A DNA stretch of 13,529 bases, taken from assembly GCA_937926065.1 (NCBI GenBank), contig CALANM010000187.1, positions 1 through 13,529 on the forward strand. Direction: 5' to 3'. Position numbers and translations under genes: made by a program. Below are positions 1-4,865 of the stretch, piece after piece. The DNA is from an uncultured Microbacterium sp. Its GTDB lineage: Bacteria > Actinomycetota > Actinomycetes > Actinomycetales > Microbacteriaceae. Under the pieces are notes generated by a model. That model did no database searches. It worked only from the letters and a program-made list of their open reading frames with translations, and was not told the origin of the DNA. Each line of letters starts with the position of its first letter. Position 1 is the first letter of the stretch.

Positions 1-776
1 ACGAGCTCGCCGACCTCATGATGGTCGCGCCGCGCGACGTCGAGGACTCGATCGTCCGCATCACGCAGCTTGCGCGCGCGAGCGGCATCCACCTGGTGCT
101 CGCTACGCAGCGGCCGTCGGTCGACGTCGTCACGGGCCTCATCAAGGCGAACGTGCCGTCGCGTCTCGCGTTCGCGGTCACGAGCGTCACCGACTCTCGC
201 GTCATCCTCGACCAGCCGGGCGCCGACCGGCTCATCGGCCAGGGCGACGGGCTGTTCCTCCCGATGGGGACGTCGAAGGCCATACGCGTGCAAGGCGCGT
301 GGGTCGCCGAGAGTGAGATCGAGAAGGTCGTCGCGCACGTCAAGCGACAGGCGCAGCCGGAGTACCGTGCCGACGTGCAGGCCGTCACGGAGAAGAAGGA
401 GATCGACGCCGACATCGGAGACGATCTCGAGCTGCTGCTGGCGGCAGCCGAGCAGATCATCTCGACTCAGTTCGGGTCGACCTCGATGCTCCAGCGCAAG
501 CTCCGCGTCGGGTTCGCGAAGGCCGGACGCCTCATGGACCTCCTTGAGTCGCGCGAGATCGTCGGCCCCTCCGAGGGCTCGAAGGCCCGCGACGTGCTCG
601 TGACGCCCGACCAGCTCCCGGTGGTGCTGGCGCGCCTGCGCGGTGAGGAGCCGCCTGCCCCGGCGCCGGCCCCCGCTGCCTCGAGCGATCCCGTCGAGGC
701 TCAGTTCGAGGGCTACCCGGTGGTCGATGGCGATGGGGGCGACGAAGACGCCTGGAGCCTCACCGGCCGCGACTGA
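1..776 (+). CDS. ftsK: DNA translocase FtsK, C-terminal part (5' end outside window)
   Basis: The reading frame is open from the window edge (first complete codon at position 3). It begins inside the Walker B segment ELADLMM of the FtsK/SpoIIIE RecA-like motor. The ATP-dependent hexameric pump moves chromosome ends through the division septum and activates XerCD at dif. Visible motor motifs are LARASGIHLVLATQRPS, a helix with GLIKANVPSR, and the region DSRVILDQPGADRLIGQGDG. After a short linker a winged-helix gamma domain follows (roughly codons 136-210 counted from the ATG at 18), with the typical TSMLQRKLRVGFAKAGRLMD and SREIVGPSEGSKARDVL segments; this domain reads KOPS-type polar DNA signals. 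A Pro/Ala-rich acidic tail ends the protein. The N-terminal membrane segments and Walker A lie upstream of the window. The TGA stop is only 18 bp before pgsA. The ATG at 18 is internal, not the start. Confidence 0.96.
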   Translation, partial: ELADLMMVAPRDVEDSIVRITQLARASGIHLVLATQRPSVDVVTGLIKANVPSRLAFAVTSVTDSRVILDQPGADRLIGQGDGLFLPMGTSKAIRVQGAWVAESEIEKVVAHVKRQAQPEYRADVQAVTEKKEIDADIGDDLELLLAAAEQIISTQFGSTSMLQRKLRVGFAKAGRLMDLLESREIVGPSEGSKARDVLVTPDQLPVVLARLRGEEPPAPAPAPAASSDPVEAQFEGYPVVDGDGGDEDAWSLTGRD

Positions 777-782
777 GATAGG

Positions 783-788
783 TAGGCT
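783..788 (+). promoter_or_regulatory. Putative -10 hexamer of a leaderless pgsA promoter
   Basis: TAGGCT fits the actinobacterial -10 consensus TANNNT. It ends 6 nt before the GTG start at 795, so transcription would begin at or next to the start codon. There is no Shine-Dalgarno before this GTG. No convincing -35 is visible. Support comes mainly from the same spacing at other genes in this window. Confidence 0.45.
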
Positions 789-794
789 CGCACC

Positions 795-1400
795 GTGGCG
801 ATTCCCCGGCAGCTGCCCAACACCATCACGATCGTGCGCATCCTGTGCGCACCCGTCTTCCTCTGGATGCTGCTGGCGGACGGCGGAGTCGACGGGGCCC
901 TGCGCTGGTGGGCGGCAGTGCTGTTCATCGTGGCGATCGCGACGGACGGCGTCGATGGGTACCTTGCGCGTCGGCACGAGATCGTCACCGACCTCGGCAA
1001 GCTGCTCGACCCGATAGCCGACAAGGCTCTCACCGGCTGCGCGTTCGTCGGGCTCTCGATCCTGGGTGAGCTGCCGTGGTGGATCACGATCCTGGTGCTC
1101 GTGCGCGAGGTGGGCATCACCGTGCACCGGCTGATGGTCGCGAGCGACCACGTCGTCGCCGCTGCGTGGATGGGCAAGCTCAAGACCGTCGTGCAGGCCG
1201 TCGCCCTGTCGCTGGCTCTGCTGCCGCTGTGGGCGAGCTTCGGCGAGTGGATGCACGTCGTCAACGGCGTCGCCATGACGATCGCCGTGGTCCTGACGGT
1301 CGCGAGCGGCCTCGACTATGTCGCGACCGAGATCCGGGGAGCGAGGGCCTCACGCGGTGCGCGCGCGGGCCGTGGTGCTGCGACGGAGGACACAAGATGA
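795..1400 (+). CDS. pgsA: CDP-diacylglycerol--glycerol-3-phosphate 3-phosphatidyltransferase (PGP synthase)
   Basis: A 201-aa membrane protein of the CDP-alcohol phosphatidyltransferase family. It transfers phosphatidyl from CDP-diacylglycerol to sn-glycerol-3-phosphate, the committed step to phosphatidylglycerol and cardiolipin. The signature D-G-x2-A-R-x8-G-x3-D-x3-D is complete at residues 54-76 (DG at 54-55, AR at 58-59, G68, D72, D76), preceded by D51. These aspartates bind the two metal ions. Hydrophobic segments near residues 9-27, 36-50, 77-105 and 140-180 fit the usual multi-pass fold. The N-terminus LPNTITIVRILCAP is the typical start of the family and supports the GTG at 795. Actinobacteria have related paralogues (PgsA, CLS, PIS); the full family length, the signature context and the position after ftsK and before cinA favour PGP synthase, but substrate is inferred. 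The stop overlaps cinA by ATGA. Confidence 0.92.
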   Translation: MAIPRQLPNTITIVRILCAPVFLWMLLADGGVDGALRWWAAVLFIVAIATDGVDGYLARRHEIVTDLGKLLDPIADKALTGCAFVGLSILGELPWWITILVLVREVGITVHRLMVASDHVVAAAWMGKLKTVVQAVALSLALLPLWASFGEWMHVVNGVAMTIAVVLTVASGLDYVATEIRGARASRGARAGRGAATEDTR

Positions 1401-1957
1401 CGACTCGGCGCGAAGCGCGTGCGGCGCGGATGGCGGCGGAGGTCGACGACCTCGACAGCACGCTCGTCTCGCACGGACGTCTCAGCGAGCCCGAACGCCT
1501 GATCGCCCGGCTCAAGGAGCTGAACTGGACGGTCGCGGTGGCTGAGTCGCTGACGGGCGGGCTGGTGTCGGCGTCGCTCGTGTCGGTGCCGGGCGCGTCC
1601 GCCGTGGTACGGGGCGCGATCGTCGCGTATGCCACCGACGTCAAACAGTCCCTGCTGGGGGTGGAGGCCACGCTGCTGGCGGCGCATGGGCCGGTGCACC
1701 CCCGTGTCGCGCGTCAGATGGCCGAGGGCGCCCGGCGTGCACTCGGCGCAGCGGGGGAGTCGGCCGATGTCGGCATCGCTACGACGGGGATCGCGGGGCC
1801 GGTCTCGCCCGACGGCCAGCCGGTGGGCACGGTGCACGTCGCGGTGTCGACGCCGCTGGGCTCGCGCGTCGAGTCGGTCGTGCTCACGGGGACCCGCGAC
1901 GAGATCCGGGCGGAAGCGGCGGCTCTGGCCGTGCGACTGGCGTTCGACGCGCTGTGA
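1397..1957 (+). CDS. cinA: CinA-family nicotinamide-nucleotide amidohydrolase (PncC domain only)
   Basis: 186 aa from ATG 1397, which overlaps the pgsA stop as ATGA and has GGAGG at 1386-1390 about 6 nt upstream. The frame stays open far upstream, but that part is antisense-like shadow of pgsA. The protein matches the CinA C-terminal domain: AESLTGG at 49-55 with the conserved Ser51, GAIVAYATDVKQSLLGV at 73-89 (conserved Tyr78 and Lys83), ATTGIAGP at 128-135, and PVGTVHVAV at 142-150. This enzyme hydrolyses NMN to nicotinate mononucleotide in pyridine-nucleotide recycling. The N-terminal COG1058 pyrophosphatase domain of full CinA is absent, as usual for the short type. About 30 basic and acidic residues precede the domain, longer than E. 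coli PncC; ATG 1430 is a possible alternative start. Coupled to pgsA by overlap. The function is from family knowledge. Confidence 0.9.
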   Translation: MTTRREARAARMAAEVDDLDSTLVSHGRLSEPERLIARLKELNWTVAVAESLTGGLVSASLVSVPGASAVVRGAIVAYATDVKQSLLGVEATLLAAHGPVHPRVARQMAEGARRALGAAGESADVGIATTGIAGPVSPDGQPVGTVHVAVSTPLGSRVESVVLTGTRDEIRAEAAALAVRLAFDAL

Positions 1958-2109
1958 CCGCCGTCGTCGGGGCCGGGAATACAGGGTGTTTCGACTCCGT
2001 TACACCTGAGCGATTCCCATCCATTCCTCAGCAGTCGGGGTTTAGGGTGAAGCCAAGTGCTGTACTGTTGTCCACCCGTGCAGACGGAATCGTGTGAAGG
2101 AGGCTCGAC
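1958..2109 (+). promoter_or_regulatory. cinA-clgR intergenic regulatory region
   Basis: 152 bp without a gene. It holds a GGAAT-N18-GTT stress-sigma promoter match (1976-2001), an alternative housekeeping -10 candidate TACTGT at 2063-2068, and the strong Shine-Dalgarno AAGGAGG at 2097-2103, 6 nt before the clgR start. An imperfect inverted pair CTGAG/CTCAG lies between them. I see no clean ClgR operator (inverted CGC/GCG with 5-6 nt between), so autoregulation cannot be read from sequence alone. Confidence 0.6.
1976..2001 (+). promoter_or_regulatory. Putative sigma-R/sigma-H-type promoter of clgR
   Basis: GGAAT (1976-1980) is followed after exactly 18 nt by GTT (1999-2001), matching the Streptomyces SigR / mycobacterial SigH consensus GGAAT-N18/19-GTT. 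ECF sigma control of clgR (SigH in Corynebacterium glutamicum, SigE in Mycobacterium tuberculosis) is known, so position and motif agree. Predicted transcription start is near 2007-2010, about 100 nt upstream of the ATG. Confidence 0.5.
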
Positions 2110-2430
2110 ATGATCCTGGTTCGTCAAGAGATCGGCGATGTCCTTCGTGACCTGCGTCTGCAGAAGGGGAAGACCCTTCGCCAGGTGGCCGGTCGCGCGA
2201 GTGTGGCCCTCGGTTACCTCAGCGAAGTCGAGCGTGGTCAGAAGGAGGCGTCGAGCGAGATCCTCGCTGCCGTCGCCGAGGCGCTCGATGTGCCCATCTC
2301 CTCGATCATGCGCGAGGTGGGCGACCGCATCTCGGTGCTGGAGGGTCTGCAGACCTTCCCCGATGTCGTCCCCGACGACCTTGCGTCGCTCAGCGACGAC
2401 TTCGCCCAGCCCGAGCTCTCGCTCCACTGA
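2110..2430 (+). CDS. clgR: ClgR-like XRE-family transcriptional regulator
   Basis: 106 aa. Residues about 6-65 form a helix-turn-helix of the XRE/Cro type: IGDVLRDLRLQKGKTLRQVA is the first helix pair, ASVALGYLSEVERGQKEAS the recognition helix and its follower, then EILAAVAEALDVP. The GYLSEVERGQKEAS segment is typical of ClgR, the actinobacterial activator of clpP1P2, clpC, lon and related protease and repair genes. The ATG at 2110 has a near-ideal AAGGAGG 6 nt upstream. ClgR in other actinobacteria is itself degraded by Clp protease through its C-terminus; here the tail ends ELSLH, without the di-alanine end seen in some relatives, so whether that control is kept is unclear. Its neighbours (cinA before, DUF3046 and recA after) are the conserved context of clgR. 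pspA, which follows clgR in mycobacteria, is absent. Confidence 0.88.
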   Translation: MILVRQEIGDVLRDLRLQKGKTLRQVAGRASVALGYLSEVERGQKEASSEILAAVAEALDVPISSIMREVGDRISVLEGLQTFPDVVPDDLASLSDDFAQPELSLH

Positions 2431-2446
2431 GCGAGCGTCGGCGTCG

Positions 2447-2668
2447 ATGAGGCGGAGCGAATTCACCCGAGCCGTCCAGGCCGAGTTCGGCGCGCGCGGC
2501 GACGCGCTCGTGGTCGATCTGGCGCTGTCGGGCATGTCGTATCGAACGGCTGCGCAGGCGCTGGATGACGGCGCCGATGTGCGAGAGGTATGGCTCGCGC
2601 TGTGCGAGGAGACCGACGTGCCGATGTCGCGCCGTCACGGCGTCGGCCGGCTCGAGCGTCGGCGCTGA
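2447..2668 (+). CDS. DUF3046 family protein, small conserved actinobacterial protein
   Basis: A 73-aa protein starting at ATG 2447, 16 bp after the clgR stop. It has the features of DUF3046, a family of about 60-75 aa almost always found directly before recA in actinobacteria: start MRRSEFTRAV, a central SYRTAAQALDDG segment, then VREVWLALCEETDVP and a basic tail GRLERRR. The frame is open far upstream, so the start rests on family resemblance rather than on a stop; the Shine-Dalgarno is weak. No membrane segment or signal peptide. It likely shares a transcript with clgR and may be translated by reinitiation. The molecular role is unknown; position next to recA suggests, but does not show, a link to DNA repair. 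Its coding sequence contains the first copy of a 13-bp repeat whose second copy covers the left half of the recA LexA box. Confidence 0.82.
   Translation: MRRSEFTRAVQAEFGARGDALVVDLALSGMSYRTAAQALDDGADVREVWLALCEETDVPMSRRHGVGRLERRR
2535..2547 (+). repeat. 13-bp direct repeat, copy 1 (inside DUF3046 gene)
   Basis: TGTCGTATCGAAC occurs here and again at 2697-2709, 162 bp downstream, where it contains the left half of the recA LexA box. This copy lacks the right half-site GTTCGA. Confidence 0.7.
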
Positions 2669-2696
2669 CCACGCCCGGGCGTTCGAATCCTCCGCG

Positions 2697-2709
2697 TGTC
2701 GTATCGAAC
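2697..2709 (+). repeat. 13-bp direct repeat, copy 2 (upstream of recA)
   Basis: Identical to 2535-2547 (TGTCGTATCGAAC). The last six bases are the left half of the LexA box. Confidence 0.7.
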
Positions 2710-2719
2710 ATCCGTTCTA
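2704..2719 (+). promoter_or_regulatory. LexA (SOS) box upstream of recA
   Basis: TCGAACATCCGTTCTA matches the Gram-positive/actinobacterial SOS box TCGAAC-N4-GTTCGA at 11 of 12 fixed positions; the G of the right GTTCGA is T. The box covers the putative -35 of the recA promoter, so bound LexA would block RNA polymerase. It lies 198 bp before the recA ATG, a longer distance than in many bacteria but normal for actinobacterial recA. Confidence 0.85.
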
Positions 2720-2732
2720 TGGCGCGTAGGCT
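2704..2732 (+). promoter_or_regulatory. Putative recA promoter (-35 TCGAAC, -10 TAGGCT)
   Basis: TAGGCT at 2727-2732 fits TANNNT, and TCGAAC at 2704-2709 lies exactly 17 bp upstream as a weak -35 (3 of 6 to TTGACA). Predicted start near 2739, giving a leader of about 180 nt. The overlap with the SOS box makes functional sense. Confidence 0.5.
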
Positions 2733-2917
2733 CCTGCACAACAGGTATCGCTGAGCTCGTCGTACTCGTCGCGGGATCGGAATCCGGCCGATGTCGGAAG
2801 CCCTCCGTAGCGTGAACGGCGTCATCACGACACCTACGCCTTGTCGCAGCATCCCGCCCGCCGGGCAGGAGCGCGACAGCCTACAGGCGACGGAAACGCG
2901 AGCATAAGGAGCACGTC

Positions 2918-3964
2918 ATGCCATCACCCGCTGACCGCGAGAAGGCCCTCGAATCGGCCCTCGCCCAGATCGACCGGCAGTTCGGAAAGGGCTCGGTCAT
3001 GCGACTGGGCAGCGACGAGCGCGCACCGGTCGAGGTCATCCCGACGGGCTCCATCGCCCTTGACGTCGCCCTCGGCGTCGGAGGCCTGCCGCGGGGCCGC
3101 ATCATCGAGATCTACGGACCGGAGTCGTCGGGTAAGACGACCCTGACGCTCCACGCCATCGCCAATGTGCAGCGTGCAGGCGGCATCGCTGCCTTCATCG
3201 ACGCCGAGCATGCGCTCGACCCCGACTATGCGCAGAAGCTGGGCGTCGACATCGACCAGCTCCTCGTCTCCCAGCCCGACACAGGGGAGCAGGCGCTGGA
3301 GATCGCCGACATGCTCGTCCGCTCCGGTGCGATCGACCTCGTCGTCATCGACTCCGTCGCCGCCCTCGTGCCCAAGGCCGAGATCGAGGGCGAGATGGGC
3401 GACTCCCACGTGGGTCTCCAGGCTCGCCTGATGTCGCAGGCGCTCCGGAAGCTCACGGGTGGTCTCAACCAGACCAACACGACGATGATCTTCATCAACC
3501 AGCTGCGCGAGAAGATCGGCGTCTTCTTCGGCTCGCCTGAGACGACCGCCGGTGGGAAGGCGCTCAAGTTCTATGCGTCCGTCCGTCTCGACATCCGTCG
3601 CATCGAGACGCTGAAAGACGGCACCGAGGCGGTCGGCAACCGCACGCGCGTCAAGATCGTCAAGAACAAGATGGCGCCGCCGTTCAAGCAGGCCGAGTTC
3701 GACATCCTCTACGGTGTCGGCATCTCCCGCGAGGGCAGCCTGATCGACTTCGGCGTTGAGCATGCCATCGTCAAGAAATCTGGAGCCTGGTACACGTACG
3801 ACGGAGAGCAGCTCGGGCAGGGCAAGGAGAACGCCCGCAACTTCCTGCTCAAGAACACCGACGTGGCGGCCGAGATCGAGACGAAGATCAAGCAGAAGCT
3901 CGGCATCGGCCAGCCCAAGCAGACCGAGAAGGCCGACGAGCTGGCGGCGCGCCGCCCGGCCTGA
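2918..3964 (+). CDS. recA: Recombinase RecA
   Basis: 348 aa, the usual length, from ATG 2918 with AAGGAG 6 nt upstream. RecA forms an ATP-dependent filament on single-stranded DNA, carries out strand exchange in recombinational repair, and triggers LexA self-cleavage in the SOS response. Visible motifs: Walker A GPESSGKT at 67-74, catalytic Glu97 in DAEHALDPDYA, Walker B LVVID at 141-145, loop L1 EGEMGDSHVGLQAR at 157-170, the NQLREKIG switch with Gln195, and loop L2 with GSPETTAGGKALKF at 205-218. The C-terminal domain (about 270-330) ends in a Lys-rich then mixed-charge tail rather than the strongly acidic tail of E. coli. There is no intein, unlike M. tuberculosis recA. The LexA box upstream indicates SOS autoregulation; recX follows after 76 bp and probably shares transcripts. 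Identity is not in doubt. Confidence 0.99.
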   Translation: MPSPADREKALESALAQIDRQFGKGSVMRLGSDERAPVEVIPTGSIALDVALGVGGLPRGRIIEIYGPESSGKTTLTLHAIANVQRAGGIAAFIDAEHALDPDYAQKLGVDIDQLLVSQPDTGEQALEIADMLVRSGAIDLVVIDSVAALVPKAEIEGEMGDSHVGLQARLMSQALRKLTGGLNQTNTTMIFINQLREKIGVFFGSPETTAGGKALKFYASVRLDIRRIETLKDGTEAVGNRTRVKIVKNKMAPPFKQAEFDILYGVGISREGSLIDFGVEHAIVKKSGAWYTYDGEQLGQGKENARNFLLKNTDVAAEIETKIKQKLGIGQPKQTEKADELAARRPA

Positions 3965-3972
3965 CCCTCTGC

Positions 3973-4007
3973 CCGGTTGAACCGCGTTTCGGCGAGGGGT
4001 TCGCCGG
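3973..4007 (+). terminator. Imperfect hairpin between recA and recX (possible attenuator)
   Basis: CCGGTTGAACC (3973-3983) can pair with GGTTCGCCGG (3998-4007) through about ten base pairs with one bulge and one G-U pair; the loop is 14 nt. No T-tract follows, so this is not a standard intrinsic terminator. It could reduce recX expression relative to recA or protect the recA mRNA end; both are inference. Confidence 0.35.
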
Positions 4008-4040
4008 TCACAGGATGAGCATTCCGAACGGAGCAGCGCG

Positions 4041-4796
4041 ATGGATGACGGGAACCAGCACACGCCGGACTCGGTGGGGGAGCTGGCTCCCGTCATCCCG
4101 CTGTTCGGACGCGGCGTCCCACGCAGCGAGCGGCGCATTGCCGCGTCAGATCCGGAGTCCGGGGGAGCGGTCGATGGAGCCGCCGCCGTGCGACCGCTTC
4201 GGAGCGCACGGCGACGGGGAGACGACCGCGACGTCAATGGCGGTGAAGGCCAGTGGCACGTCACATGGACAGATGACGTCCCCGACGAGGGCGTGACTGA
4301 CGAGGCCGAAGCCGAAGCACGGGAGCGCGCCGAGAAGGCGCTGCTGAAGAAGCTGCGCTCACGCTCCCTGTCGGAGCGTGAGGCGCGCGGAGTCCTGACG
4401 GAGCACGGGCTCGACGCCCACACGGTCGAGGCGGTCGTGGAGTCGTTCCTGCGTCATGGCTACCTCGACGATCTGCGGCTGGCCGAGCACCTCGCCTACG
4501 TCGGCGCCGACCGCAAGAAGCAGGGGCGTCAGGCCATCGCTCAGACGCTGTCATCGCGCGGGATCCCACGCGAGGTGGTCGACGCCGTCCTCGCCGAAAC
4601 GGAAGACGACGACGCGGAACGCGCACTCGAGTTCGCCCGCCACAAGGCGCGATCGCTGCGCTCCCTCGACCACGAAGTCGCTCTGCGGCGGCTCGTCGGG
4701 CAGCTCGCCCGCCGTGGTTACGCCGGCCCCATCGCCATGAATGCCGCGCGCGCGGCGCTCCAAGAGACCGACCGCGGTCCGGTGCGGTTCGAGTGA
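4041..4796 (+). CDS. recX: Regulatory protein RecX
   Basis: 251 aa from ATG 4041, with a GGAG at 4030-4033 about 7 nt upstream. RecX binds RecA filaments and limits their growth and ATPase activity. Residues about 95-245 form the three tandem three-helix repeats of the family. The first ends at the diagnostic FLRHGYLDDLRLAEHLA (136-152). The second covers KKQGRQAIAQTLSSRGIPREVVDAVL (159-184), and the third covers ALEFARHKARSL through the LARRGYAGPIAMNAARAAL end. About 90 residues precede the first repeat: a VIPLFG motif (18-23), then an Arg-rich, low-complexity and probably disordered stretch. This makes the protein clearly longer than E. coli RecX (about 166 aa). Long extensions are common in actinobacterial RecX. 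It sits directly after recA, as in most actinobacteria, and is probably co-transcribed. Confidence 0.93.
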   Translation: MDDGNQHTPDSVGELAPVIPLFGRGVPRSERRIAASDPESGGAVDGAAAVRPLRSARRRGDDRDVNGGEGQWHVTWTDDVPDEGVTDEAEAEARERAEKALLKKLRSRSLSEREARGVLTEHGLDAHTVEAVVESFLRHGYLDDLRLAEHLAYVGADRKKQGRQAIAQTLSSRGIPREVVDAVLAETEDDDAERALEFARHKARSLRSLDHEVALRRLVGQLARRGYAGPIAMNAARAALQETDRGPVRFE

Positions 4797-4851
4797 CCGA
4801 GTCCGAGCGTGACCGAGCACCGGATCGGCCGTGATTGCCGGCCGCCGCTCG

Positions 4852-4857
4852 TAGAAT
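4852..4857 (+). promoter_or_regulatory. Putative -10 hexamer of a leaderless miaB promoter
   Basis: TAGAAT is a close match to TANNNT/TATAAT and ends 8 nt before ATG 4866; no Shine-Dalgarno is present. It also favours the 4866 start over the in-frame GTG at 4809, because that longer form would need a transcript starting upstream. The -35 is not convincing. Confidence 0.5.
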
Positions 4858-4865
4858 TGGTGACC

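Larger units (their letters stand above)
2669..2917 (+). promoter_or_regulatory. recA upstream region and leader
   Basis: 249 bp without a gene. It contains, in order, a TTCGAA half-site near 2682, the second copy of the 13-bp repeat, the LexA box, a putative -10, and a leader of about 180 nt with several short GC-rich inverted repeats (for example GCCCGCCGGGC near 2860). A weaker second -10-like TAGCGT lies at 2808-2813. The recA ribosome-binding site AAGGAG is at 2906-2911, 6 nt before the ATG. Confidence 0.65.

Noticed and set aside
1076..1396. Longer CinA beginning inside pgsA
   Set aside because: The added sequence is Arg-rich shifted-frame pgsA. ATG 1397 has a good GGAGG and the ATGA overlap.
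2697..2732. PafBC-type (RecA-NDp) promoter before recA
   Set aside because: TGTC is present, but the rest of TTGTCRGTG and the required 8-nt spacing to TANNNT are not met.
3976..3992. Second LexA box between recA and recX (GTTGAACCGCGTTTCGG)
   Set aside because: The left half resembles TCGAAC but the right half has several mismatches; it is better explained as part of the imperfect hairpin.
2924..4423. Very long minus-strand open frame opposite recA and recX (499 codons)
   Set aside because: It is the mirror of G/C-ending plus-strand codons. The translation has no family motif, whereas the plus strand encodes unmistakable RecA and RecX.
4809..4865. Longer MiaB from GTG 4809
   Set aside because: The extra 19 residues do not look like MiaB, and the TAGAAT hexamer 8 nt before ATG 4866 fits a leaderless start there.
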